From Miscanthus floridulus (lineage: Eukaryota; Streptophyta; Magnoliopsida; Poales; Poaceae), in NCBI RefSeq assembly GCF_019320115.1, contig NC_089593.1, positions 36,775,835 to 36,839,834 on the forward strand: 64,000 nt of DNA, in the 5' to 3' direction. The notes beneath the pieces are model-generated. The model saw nothing but the letters and a program-made list of their open reading frames with translations, ran no database searches and was not told where the DNA came from. The position numbers were made by a program, and so were the translations under genes. This document shows, piece after piece, positions 1 through 11,220 of the stretch. Position 1 is the stretch's first letter. Every line of letters begins with the position of its first letter.

Positions 1-135
1 GGATCCCGTTTACTCGGCAAGAGTGACTCCCTGGGATCACCATTTCCCAATCCTTGCACAAAGTTATTGAGATTGAATATTAGTTTCTGTTATAACTTAA
101 AAACCTGTGAAGTAGTGTTAACATGCAAAAATTAC

Positions 136-620
136 TTACTTAGTTCCGGAGGGTCGAATCACTGGCCGTCTCTGTATGGGTAAGTCTGGGAGGCGCGATG
201 ACCCTCGCAGCCAAACCGTAGGCACCCCATTTTCCTCTGCCAGCAAGTCGGCATCCTCCTCGCGCTCAGCCCGCTCGGCCTCATCCTCCCTCCGTGCCTC
301 CTCCACCGCCTCTGCTATCTCCTCCCTAGTCTCCTCCTCCTCATCCTCCTCCATGGCCGCTACGAACTCGTCGTCGTCGTCCTATGGAGGAGGTGTCGGC
401 TCTCGATGCCCTCATCGTCGCCGTCCTCCTCCTCCACCCTAGGCTCCTCCACCCTGGGCTCCACCTCCCTGGGCACGCCCTCGTCGTCGTCCTCCTCCTC
501 CTCCCTGGGCACACCCTCCACCCTCAGTCTGTGCACGCCCTCCTCCTCCACCCTGGCTGGACCCCTCGCCACCAGCCAGTAAGGTCATAACCGACCTAAT
601 CTTCCTGATTCCACCGCCCA
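136..620 (-). CDS. N-terminal exon of the second CACTA ORF (TNP1-like), partial
   Basis: On the minus strand this stretch reads as a low-complexity acidic and arginine-rich segment (runs of E, R, D, A). It ends in VPTVWLRGSSRLPDLPIQRR followed by PVIRPSG, which I recognise as the start of the conserved part of the second protein coded by plant CACTA elements (TNP1-like, Pfam Transposase_24 group). A donor-like GTAAGT follows just after PSG near 136-142, so the next exon would lie left of the window. It sits directly downstream of the TNP2-like gene on the same strand, the usual order in this superfamily. The upstream part (about 360-600) is simple sequence rich in GAGGAG/GGA codons and its start codon is uncertain. 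Identification rests on one short motif and on context. Confidence 0.42.
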
Positions 621-766
621 CTATCAATCACCTGCAACAAAAGGAATAAACTATCAGTACGCATATACAAAAGTAAATGTATCATACATGTATAAAAGAG
701 ATGCAAAATAAGTAAATGTATCATACATGTATAAAATTGCCATAAGTACTACAGATCTTACATGTA

Positions 767-3700
767 CTAGAAATAATCATCAAGATCATCGATAGGTGGG
801 CCAAAAATCTCATCATCGCTATTGTCGACGTAATTATGATCGTCTCTCAAAGTCTCATCACTAGCGACACTGCCTGAATGGTGTTGCTCAAGTAATAACA
901 AGTCCTTCGCGTTGTGAACCTCCTCTCCATCATCCCCGTCAACAATGACCGTATCATTGTCTACTTCCATTGCGAGATCTACATCTAAGACAATCTCAAA
1001 ACTCCCTTCTAATCCTTCTTCTTGAAAGAACTCTCCGTCATATGTGTTTGCATCGATGTTATAATCATCATCGTTTGGGACAGGTACTTTACCATGCGGC
1101 GATACCTTGTACACAACATCATACGCCTTAAGACGGTCTTTGGTTTGGCACGGGTATGAGAGATAATAAACTTGCGTGGCCTGTTGGGCCACAATGTACA
1201 CGTCGTCTCCTAGCAAGACGGATGACTTTAGAACTTCGACTAACCCAAGCTCAGGGGTCTTTATCACTTCTTTGGGATCAAACCAATGGCATTTGAATAT
1301 GACAGGACGAAGAGGTACACAACTAGGAAACTTGAGTTCGTATATTTCTTCAATTATTCCATAGTAGTCCAACCCATCTGTGCCTGGCGTGAAAACACCG
1401 GTATTTGTGGTTCTTCGATTTGGCTGACTCTGCTCGTGCCGAGTTGTGTGAAAGCGATATCCATTGACATCGTACACAAAGAATGACTTGACCCTAAATT
1501 CAAATCCATTGGCAACTTGCCTCAACTCGGCACTCATAGACACGTCAGTTTTGGCCTGCTAGTTCAAGTAGGATGATTCGTTATATATTTGTCGAGTTGA
1601 GAGTTAAGTACAAACAACAAATGAAATTGAACAGTACCTCCTCCTTGAACCAACAAATAAAAGTGGGATTTCGTTCTCCCGCGCCATGTCTTAGAAGGGT
1701 TTCAACTTCCGCTTCGGTGGGTTCCCTCCATGATGGACGATGGTAGAGGAGAACAAATTTGCTGTAACGGCCGTTAACAAGAGGGTTGGATGGGTGCATG
1801 CGAAATATTGACAAGAAAAGAAACAAGTTTGTGTAAAACTTACGCAATGTATGGGCCAACCTCTTCAAGGTTCCGCAACACATACAGCTGGATAGAGCGC
1901 CACTCTTCTAGGCTCAACATCTTCAAGGTAGGTTCACTTGCACTTCCGAGTTGCCCTCGGAAAAGGCTGAGGGTCGACTGATTGTCGGCAGTATTGTAAC
2001 GAGGGGGTGGATTATGCACGTTAGGAAGGTTGTCGGCATAGTATCTTGTTGTGAAGTATGACACCTCCTCCACAATGGATGCCTCTGCACAGGAAGCTTC
2101 AATTTTGCATTTATTTTTGCATTTTGTTCTAAGAACCTTTAGGCATCGCTCAATTGGATAGCACCAACGGGCATGCACAGGGCCCCCCATTTTTGCCTCA
2201 TATGGTAGGTGCAAGAGCAAATGTTGCATCGGATTGAAGAAGCCGGGGGGAAAGATCTTCTCCAACTTGCAGAGCAACACCGGGGCCATTCTTTCCATTT
2301 CTTCAATCTCGGTCCGAGATATCTCCTTAGCACATAGCTTGCGGAAGAACATGCTCAACTCTGCCATCACTCGCCAGATGTGATCAGGGAAATAGCCACG
2401 AACCATCACCGGAAGAAGGCGCTCAATCCATATGTGGTAATCATGACTCTTGAGCCCTGTGATTCGCATGGTACTTAAGTTCACACCCCTCCTCCAATTC
2501 GCTGCATACCCGTCAGGGAACATCAACGATTGGAACCATTGAAGAACTTCTTTCTTTTGAGCCCTCGTTAGGACGAAGTCGGCCTTAGGCTTCTTCCATG
2601 ACTTCCCACGTAAGGGAGGCAACATGTTTAGCTTTGGTCTATCGCACAGCGTTGCTTGATCCAATCAAGCCTTGACATTGTCCTTTGACTTTTCCCAGTC
2701 CATGATTGTGTGAAGGACCACCTCAGCGAAATTCTTTTCAGTGTGCATTACATCAATGTTATGTGGAAGAAGGAGGTCCTTAAAGTAAGGAAGCTTCCAC
2801 AAGCATGACTTGTGTGTCCAGGCATGCTCTTTTCCGTATCCCACGAAGCCCCCCTTTTCATTGTCGACCACAAGACCATCTAACATCTCAAGAACCTGGG
2901 CACCTGTCATCATTTCCGGTGCAGAGTCTTCCACTGTGACACCTTTTCGAAAGTTCTTCTTGTCTCTCCTGAATGGGTGGTCAAGAGGGAGGAATTGTCG
3001 ATGTTTGTCAAACGCTGAAAACTTGCCCCCCTTCTCCAACCGAAAGAACTCCACAGCTAACTTGCATATCGGGCATGGCATCTTTGTGTGAACACACCAG
3101 CCACAAAATAACCCATAAGCCAGGAAGTCATGCATGGAATAATGGTACCAAATATGCATTCTGAAGTTTGTCTTTGTGAATCGGTCGTATGTCACTACCC
3201 CTTCGTCCCATGCACGGACCAAATCGTCTATCAGAGGCTCCATGTACACACTCATATTAGCCCCCGGGTGTCCTGGAATTATAAGTGACAAGAAAATATT
3301 TTGCCGTAGAAAGGCGACGCCAGGTGGGAGGTTGAGAGGGATGACGAATACGGGCCAACATGTGTATGGTGAAGAACCCATTCCATAAGGATTGAACCCA
3401 TCAGTTGCCAGTGCAATGCGTACATTACGAGCCTCATCAGCTTTGTCGGTATGCTTCCGATCGAAGCTTTTCCATGATTCACCATCGGACGGATGTATCA
3501 TCTTGTTAGTGTATCGGCGTCCAGTTTTGTGCCACGTCATCTGTTTTGCGGATTCCTCGCTCATGAAAAGCCGTTGGATCCTCGGTATGAAAGGAAGGTA
3601 CCTCAGGATCTTTGCACCGACTTTTGTTTGCGTCTTCCGACCATCACCAGATTCTAACTCAATGTACCTAGATGCCTTACACTTCGGACAGTACTTATCG

Positions 3701-4365
3701 TCAGCATGTTCTCCCCTGAATAAGATGCATCCGTTCGGACAAGCATGTATCTGCTCGTACGACATCTTGAGTGCACGAAGGATTTTATTTGACTCATACG
3801 TGTTCTTTGGCAAAACGTGATCATCCGAAAGTAGGGTGCCAACTACTGTCAACAGTTGATCGAAGGATTCTCTACTCCAGCTAAACTGGGACTTCACAGC
3901 CATTAGACGTGCAATGGCATCCAGTTTAGAAACATTGGTGCGCCCGTGAAGGGGTTGTTGTGCCGCAGCCAACATGGCGTAAAACGCCTTTGCAGTTTGC
4001 TCTAGCTCCTGCTCTGCACTTCCTTCATCGAAAGCCATGTCATGGTCATTTAACATTTCTGCCACCCCGGCTTCAGAATCAAACTCCTCGATCCGTTGTC
4101 TCACGACCTCTTCTCTCGCACGATGGCGTTCACCATGCATGGTCCACCGGGTATAGTTCTCTACAAATCCATTGTTGACAAGATCTTTAGTCATCTCCTC
4201 ATATGTTTTCATTGCCTTGTTCTTACACTTCCTACAGGGACACCAGGCATGTCGCCGTCCGTTTGCAAATGCCTTCGTCATGAAATCATTGGCCTTCTCA
4301 ATCCATTCATTTGTGTATTGACCCCTCTTCTGATAGCCCGTGTACATCCACTGACGGTCATCCAT
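767..4365 (-). pseudogene. CACTA (En/Spm) transposase, TNP2-like, one nonsense codon
   Basis: Three exons join cleanly on the minus strand: 4365-1844, 1761-1638 and 1555-767, with GTAAGT and GTACTG donors and CAG acceptors, in phase throughout (1144 codon positions). Domains in order: transposase-associated domain with the CPCRKC cysteines (residues ~4-80), a C-x3-C...CPKC zinc ribbon (~209-229), the Transposase_21 core (~240-560), DUF4218 (ITGLKSHDYH onward, ~620-740, with HARWCYPIER) and DUF4216 in the last exon (FFVYDVNGYRFHT), ending in an acidic tail. This is the full domain set of plant TNP2 proteins that bind and cut CACTA termini. The start ATG at 4365 opens MDDRQWMY, typical for the family. 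The only in-frame break is TGA at 2665-2667, in a position where relatives carry arginine before LD. The element's right terminus is not resolved; see the subterminal array at 6630. Confidence 0.88.
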
Positions 4366-5640
4366 CCTAACATATAGACGATATTGCAGTTTAGAGCAAT
4401 AGAGTAGTAGTGCTAGAGAAAAACCATATGAGATGATAAAGAGACATTCATGTTCTTGGTCGATTCACATAGAAGATGTTTGCTAGATTGGATGATGAGA
4501 TTTTACCTAAGGTTTATAAGACGGTGTCATATGAAATGGGGAGATTTTATCACCCTCTGTAAAGAGTTGAGACGCATCAAAGGTTCAAATTTCTGCTGCT
4601 TCTACTCTTGCGCTTCAGAAGAGTTTACCTATGCATATTTCGATTATATGATGCCCATTAGAGTTTGAGATTTTTTTCTTCAGTTTTCTTTTGAGTTTGC
4701 ATAGCTTTTGACATGTGTGAAACAGTGAAGAAAAATGTTCTTTCCCCTAGCAATACTTCCCTATCTTAACAAATGAAATACTGTAAAGTTCTAGCAGCTT
4801 AATTTTTTTTTTTGGAATGCAACCGGCAGCAGCTTAATTTTCTGGCTTATAGTGTTCTTGAATTATGTGCTCTTAGTGACCAGTTCCTTTTACAGAACTT
4901 GGGACCTCATGTTGGTAACTTAGCAAAAAGAAAATTCAGGTTATGGTTTGGGTGACGTTTTAACTAATGCTTAATTAGTATATAAATATAAATGTCACTT
5001 TATTGTAGAAATACAAGGCACATATTTTCTTTTATTCTTTGGCAAACTTTATGGTTTAGTTATATAATGTTTACTATTGTTCTCAATGATGTCAGTAGGT
5101 AACGTGGTTTCCTTGTCAAGCACCTGCACATGCACAGATGATTTGATTAGGCATGACCCAATCACCTGAAATCTAAGATGACCTATGACCATGACATTTC
5201 ACTGTACGGTTATGACTTCAGCAGCACGGTTACAGTGCCACAGCCACAGCCCACAGGTCTATCTTGATTTTCTAGAGCTCCAATCTTTAGAGTGCAGCTT
5301 GAGGCCAGTACATTTAGCACAGTCCAACAGTAACCCAGACTAGTATATGAAGTAAAAAATGGAAAATTCAGTCACCAAATCATTTTCTTTGAGAAATAAA
5401 ATCATGGGTCCAAGGAAAAAGGGAGATATCATGGAAGCTAGTTATCTGTTTTAGTCTATAAAAGTATGATAAGTGTTATCAGTCGGATTGCATGCTTGCT
5501 TATCTTTGTCAAATATGTTCCTCCTAGAACCTGAAACAACTGAGCATTTATTTGGCTCTCCTGCAATCTGGTGATAATTTTATAGTATTTTCTGTCTTGC
5601 ACTTGCACAGTGTAAACTAAAATACATGCTTGAATGTTTC
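4366..5640. other. AT-rich stretch without a recognisable gene
   Basis: I find no conserved reading frame here. Short plus-strand ORFs around 4450-4668 do not resemble a family I know. The GTAGTG near 4405-4412 could be a CACTA terminus in the right orientation, but no subterminal repeats lie next to it. The rest has the base composition of intron or intergenic DNA. Confidence 0.5.
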
Positions 5641-5755
5641 ATCTAACTCCTAGTCCTATTTCTCGCCAGTTGCCTGCCTGAAAGGAGAGCAGGAAGTCCG
5701 CAGGCCATGGTGGGCGCCATCATGCCTTTCTGTTGTGTTCGTGCGGGTGGCCAAG

Positions 5756-5881
5756 CGGAACCGGCAGTCCCGCGTTGTATCCCTGAAGCTGGAAGTTTAG
5801 CAGGCTTGCCCTCAGCCACGGAACTTGCAGTCCCGTGTTGTCTCCCTGATGCTGGAAGCTTAGCAGGCTTGCCATCAGCCA
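5756..5881. repeat. 63-bp tandem duplication (two diverged copies)
   Basis: Units 5756-5818 and 5819-5881 are alike with a handful of substitutions; both begin CGGAAC and share GCAGTCCCG, GCTGGAAG and TTAGCAGGCTTGCC. The 63-bp period preserves a reading frame on the minus strand, where a 79-codon ORF (5882-5643) repeats GKPAKLPASG. No family is recognised, so this is recorded as a repeat and not as a gene. Confidence 0.85.
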
Positions 5882-6239
5882 CCTCGCCTTGCCTTGGCCT
5901 GCTGCCACCATCCCCGTCCTTCCAGGGACGTAGGCCTTACTAAGGCACCTCTCTCTCTCTCTATGTACCATATAGCAAGCAATAGGTCTCAATGTTCTTT
6001 CGTTTCTCTTCTTCTGTTCCACTGCTGTGATGACTACTGATGAGATCGAGCAACTGGTAACCAAATTCACACATCGACCAAACTGGTGACTAATCTTGGA
6101 GTAACTAATTGACAAGTTCTGATGGAACTAATAATAATAAGCCCTTTGATGTGATGAAGCTGTGCTGTCTAGTTTTGTAATGCCAAGTGGATGCATGGGA
6201 GCAGTGGTGTGTTACCTAATTCAGTCAGCAGATGAGCAG

Positions 6240-6600
6240 GTCCGGAGCTTGGAGGGGAGGAGGCGGCCGCGGCGGTGGCAGTCCCGCGGTGGCGGCGGGT
6301 GACCGCCCTCCCCCGGTGGCGGCGGTGGTGGAGGGGAGAGAGTGCTCGCCGTCGCCATTGCTGCTGGGGCCCACCCCACCCCACCTCGCGGGAACGGGAG
6401 CGAAGGAGGGAGCACGGGGCGGCATCGGCGGAGGGGATCGTCGTCCGGTGCGCCGGTGCCGCTGTCTCTCTCTCCGTCTCTCCGGTGGCAGCAGCTGTGG
6501 GGGACCGCCCGGTGGCGGCGGTGGTGGAGGGGAGGAGGCCAGCGGCCGCGGCGGTGGGGAGGCGTGTGCGGTGTGTGTGTGTGCGTCTGTGCACGATTTG
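6240..6600. repeat. GC-rich block with an internal direct repeat
   Basis: The segment GGTGGCGGCGGTGGTGGAGG occurs at about 6315-6334 and again at 6511-6530, each followed by GGAG and preceded by CCGCCC-type sequence, inside a strongly GC-rich island bordered by AT-rich DNA. Open frames exist on both strands because of base composition, but they are glycine/arginine or proline-rich without a known domain. It directly abuts the CACTA subterminal array and may be part of that element or captured DNA. Confidence 0.5.
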
Positions 6601-6629
6601 AGGGAGAAACGGCTGTGTTGAATGCTTCT

Positions 6630-7790
6630 GTTTACCGAGTGCCTAGATGTACGGCACTCGGTAAACTCAAGTACCGCAGCCCAATGACATGTGGGGTACA
6701 TGTTTACCGAGTGCCCAGATCTACGGCACTCGGTAAACATAAGCCTGGTACATGTTTACCGAGTGCCTAGATCTACGGCACTCGGTAAACAGAAGCATGG
6801 CAGCCCACTGTGGCAGAGGTGGGCCGTGGCTAACCTTTACCGAGTGTTTCAGGTCACACTCGGTAAAAGTATCCATTATTTCATGCAAAACAAAAAAGAA
6901 AAAATGCCAATTTAATCCTAAAATTCACCAAACTTTCACATGAACTATTTCATGTCATCTATTTACTATCTAAAAAAATTCCAAGTTCAAATCATATTGT
7001 TGAATTTCACTCTTAATAGAAATCCTACTCGTCATTGTGAATGTTTAGCGTCTCTTGGGGAGATGTACCGGTTCGGCAGCGACAAATGTAAAAATACTTC
7101 CAAAACGGTATGAAATTTTTTCTATAACATAGATGTATGCTTCAATGTTAATTCTTCCAATCTCGTGATTTATCGAGTTCGATTTTAATTATTACAATTA
7201 AATTTACACGATATGTACCTAATTTTCATAAAGAATGAAAATTTTGTGAAATATAGTAAATAAATCGAAATAAACACCATATTTTGGAATGGAGTACTAA
7301 ATATCATATGTGGATAGAGGAAAAAGAATGAAGGGAAAAACAAGAAATTTGGTTGAATTTTACCGAGTGTTGCGCCAATACACTCGGTAAAAGATAGTCG
7401 TTACCGAGTGTTGTGCAGTGACACTTGGTAAATATTTTCGGTCTTTTTTATTTGCTATGGGCGCTTTACGGGCAGAGCTGTTACCGTGATGTTTGCCGAG
7501 TGTATGCTCATAACACTCGGTAAACATGTCATGCCATGACGCCGTTTGGCGCACGGTTGCTATCGTAGGTGACGTGGCACCTCAATACCGAGTGGCTGTT
7601 TTTACCGAGTGCGCCCCTTTGGTAAACTTGTGGTTTTACCGAGTGTCTTAATTTACTGAGTGTGCGTACTTGGTAAAGCTGTCGACTACCGGGTGTTTTT
7701 ATTTTCCTAGTGTTGGCACTCGGTAAATAATGTGTTCCGAGTGCCCCGACTTTTGACACTCGGTAATTGTCGGGGCACTCGGTAACTAAA
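6630..7790. mobile_element. CACTA subterminal repeat array of TTTACCGAGTG palindromes
   Basis: Near-perfect inverted repeats recur: 6630-6666, 6702-6738 and 6754-6790 each have 13-14-bp arms (GTTTACCGAGTGCC / GGCACTCGGTAAAC) around a 9-base spacer. 6835-6869, 7358-7392, 7400-7432 and 7491-7525 are further pairs, and degenerate copies continue to about 7785. TTTACCGAGTG with ACTCGGTAAA is the well-known subterminal repeat of grass CACTA elements, where it is thought to bind the element's own accessory protein. The array is asymmetric: close-packed identical copies at the left, then an AT-rich gap (6900-7350), then decayed copies. No CACTA/TAGTG terminus is visible directly beside it, so its boundary and its link to the transposase at 767-4365 are inferred. 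Confidence 0.85.
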
Positions 7791-10700
7791 CAGAGCTCAC
7801 CGATCAAATTCGCCGCGACTGACGAACCTTCGTTCAATTGCTCGCGTACGTAGCTTCGCTGTATCCTCGCTAACCTCCCAGAACAGCTCAAACCGCCTCT
7901 TGTCAACGGAGTTGGCTGCGCGACCCGTTCCCGCCGCGGCAGCTCGCCATCACCGCCGAGGTTCACCCTCACCGTGGCCAGCACGTTCCGAGGTACCCCT
8001 CTCCCATCCATCTCTCGTTTCGGGTTGCTCTTGATGCCATCCTGCTCACTGTCCTTTCTGTTTGCACTACAGAGTAGTGGACGTGTCAGAACACTGTCTC
8101 GCTGTCAGTTCACGCCGCTGTCATCGCCATCATTGTCGACAAGCTAGCTCCGCCTCGACTCCGACCCATTTAGCTAGCTTTTGAGGTCATGGTGAGCACC
8201 CTGGACCTCGTCGTCCCTTCGTTTTGACTCCACGGTGTTGTAGAGACTGGAACGCCACCGCGTCGCCGTGCGAGCCGCCGCCGAGCTACCATGACCGTGG
8301 TCAAGCTTGCCGCAGGCGTTAGTTCGATCGTTTGGTACCCCTAAGCGACGCGCGGGTTCATCCTAAGTGTGTAGACGTTGTCCCCGTCGTCGATAACCAC
8401 GCCGGCAATCGCCTCTGCCTCGTTGGAGTACCGCCACGCCGCTATCTTTGACGGCAAGCTCCTTGCGAAACCCTAGATGCTCAACCACCACCACCGCTGG
8501 ATGCACTTGCTCGTCGTGGTCACGTAGGTGCCAGCCTCATCACCGACCAGTGGCGTAGCTAGGGTTTAAGGTAAGGGTGGTCCAACTAAATGTAATGAGC
8601 CAAATAATAGTGTTCTAAATATAATATGCATTATATTATAGAACACATATACTATAGTTTTAATATTAATCCATATTCTATGGTGGTCCATGGCACAACG
8701 TGCCACCTAGCTAGCTCCGCCTATGCCACCGACGACCTCACCAGCGGCGAGTAGGGTCAAAGGCCGGCAAGCCACGGTCAAGGCGGGCTGGGATAGTTTG
8801 ACCCCGGGCCCCTCGCGTCAGTGACCGTGGCTGGCACAGGGTTGAGTGAGAAAAGTTTTATTCCGTTTATTCAGAAAACATTAAAATGTGTAGTTTCTTG
8901 CTAAATTCATAATTAAATAATCTGAGGTGCTAAAAATGTGAAATTTTTTATGTAGTCTCTTTATGATGTACTATACCTAGGAAAAATATGAAACGATCAT
9001 TTTCAGTAATTTTGCTATGTTTAAAAATTACCTCTTTTAATTAATAAATGCACATTCCATGATTTTTATAGTCTAAAATAATAACCTTTTAATCATGAAA
9101 CTTTTTGTGTAAATGTTATGTACAATAACCTACCTCCACAAAAAGTTTGGTACTGTTTTGATAATTTTAATGATCCACTTAATTACATGGCTTTAATTAA
9201 TTAATGCTAAAATGATTAGGATAAATCATAAAATGACTTTGGTGTGTTTTATGCTTTGATTGTGGACCTTGGAACACCCAAAGCCCTGTTGTTCCTTGGT
9301 AACTTAATTACTTTCATGATTTGATTGTTATCCACTTGTTTGTATAATAATTAAAAGTGCTTAATTAAGTATTTAGTTTATAAGTTCTTTATCATGGTTA
9401 TGAGTTAGGAAAGAGGTTAATCACTTGCTGGTATATGTTAAGTTATGCCTTTCATGATAAATAACTAATTAACTTGTTAATGAAATAACTACAATGCTTT
9501 TATATAAATAAATAACCCTAGTTCCTTGGTGAAGGAAAGTTATACTCAACTTTCTTAACTTTGTTTAACTTCTATTAGTGCACTTGTGTGTCTTTCATCA
9601 TGCATCATGTCTTGCATTCTATCATGTTAAACAAAGCATCATTTATTACGTGTAGTGCATACGAGAGTGAGAAGATTCGTGTTGATCTAGTTTCAGAGAA
9701 GGTCCATCCACCAATGGTGTTGGTGCCATGGCTATTACGAGATCTTTTTGTGGAATCTAACCTTCTGTGCAACACAGGCAAGCCCCGAAGCATAAACCCT
9801 TCTCTAGTATTTACAAATCTTTATTACACCTTGTCTTGTGAGATGTGCATTAAGTATTTAGGAGTTGGTCGAATACCGTTGCTGCTTGATTACCTTGATA
9901 TTCAGGTATCCTTAGTTGTACCCCACTAGTATGTGTAGGTCGTTTCCTCTAATGCTTAGACTTCGATAGAAGTCAAATGATGATTTCATCATTCATGAGA
10001 AATAGGTTTTACCTTGGTTCTTCTCGGCGTCGTTTATGAATCGTGAGAATACCATGATAATGATATGTTAAATTGAGACCGGGCGGGGCTTGATGTTATG
10101 ATAGGTGTTCTTGGGCAGACAGGTTCACCTGGTCGTGCTTGTCCCGCCTATGTCAATTAAGGAATGTACTGTTGTAGACCTGTTGTGAGTCGAGACCTTG
10201 TAGTACTAGCCACGTACTCTGGTAAGCCTAATACCTCGGTTATTCCATTATATGAAAAAACAACTGCGCACTGGGCGTGGCAGATGGTGAGAGTAGCATG
10301 TACCCATCTTGTGAATCCACCAAGAGTGGCGCAGGAAGGTTGAGTATTGTGCTCTAGGGTAGCACAGACCGGTTCACGTTTTGGAGGATCCGAGTGAGGG
10401 TTGATATATGTAGGTTTGGGACTGGACCTAGGCCTGCATATGTCATGTGGTAAGGAAACTCAGCTGAACCAATTTATTCGAATCGCCATTGCTTCGTGGA
10501 GAAGAAGACTCGATTCTTTGCTCTACATCGTAGTTAATCAATGAAACATGGTTACTTTTGGTTACGAGATGATATAAGATGAGATGATATGATTAATGAA
10601 GTGATTGATTTAGACCAGGTGCAAAACTGGATACTACTAATAAACTTAATACAAAGCTAAAACATTGAAAGAAAGGATCCACTTATAGTAAGCTTTTCTG

Positions 10701-11220
10701 CAAAAGATATTCTTACTTCAAACTTGCCTTTAAAGCCTGCATATCATTGAAGTCTTTCCTTTTAGTCGAATAAGACTTGTTGAGTACCCTCAAGTACTCA
10801 GGGTTTGTTAAACCCTATTGTAGGTTCTGACTAGTGCTACCCATCGAGGTCATGTCAGTGGGCTCGACATGATCTGGTCGTCTCTTCAACCATAGATGAT
10901 TCACCTAAGTTGTTTTTGCAATTCTACTCCATCATTTGGAGCTTAGTTAAAGATTTGACTTGGACATGTTTTGTATACTAAAGTTATAAGTCTTCCGCAC
11001 TCTAATGTAAGATATTTTTGTACCAACTATTGTAATGTTGTGGTAACTCGATGTTGATCTTGTATGAGTTATAAAATGTGGATGATTCGGGGTTCCCCGA
11101 GGACACCCGACAGACTACCTGAATTATTTGGTTCTCGTGTGCAGCAGTCAGAAGTCCTTAAGACAATGACAGGCGCATGTGGGCCATATAATTGGGGTGG
11201 TTCTACCACACATGCACTGG
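7790..11220 (+). mobile_element. Tekay-like LTR, left end not resolved
   Basis: Noncoding sequence that shares landmarks with the large LTR at 35767-41716 read on the other strand: GAGTACC..C.AGTACTCAGGG (10792-10815), TTCGAATCGCC (about 10478), and a right end TTGG.G..GGTTCT.C.ACA, here ending at 11220. The family's long LTRs are GC-rich in the first third and AT-rich later, as seen here (GC-rich to ~8800, AT-rich from ~8870). The right end cuts into the integrase of the minus-strand chromovirus. A TGTAACATCC-type left end is not found, so the copy is probably truncated or interrupted by the CACTA DNA on its left. No coding capacity. Confidence 0.5.
8549..8729. mobile_element. Possible MITE inside the LTR
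   Basis: An AT-rich core (8590-8690) is bordered by GTGGCGTAGCTAGG on the left and CTAGCTCCGCCTATGCCAC on the right, which are imperfect inverted repeats; CACCGAC occurs at both flanks but overlaps the right arm. AGTGGCGGAGC-type ends are common in grass MITEs. The boundary is uncertain. Confidence 0.4.

Noticed and set aside
176..590. Serine- and leucine-rich plus-strand ORFs in the left edge repeats
   Set aside because: They are the complement of the acidic/arginine low-complexity CACTA exon and have no domain of their own.
4405..4412. GTAGTG as the right CACTA terminus
   Set aside because: Only about 45 bp from the transposase start codon and no subterminal repeats alongside; a promoter would not fit.
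6232..6770. Overlapping GC-rich ORFs on both strands as genes
   Set aside because: Openness follows from base composition and repeats; no family resemblance, and they run into CACTA palindromes.
8065..8079. CACTACAGAGTAGTG as facing CACTA ends
   Set aside because: A short palindrome with no flanking duplications or subterminal repeats within 280 bp; likely chance.
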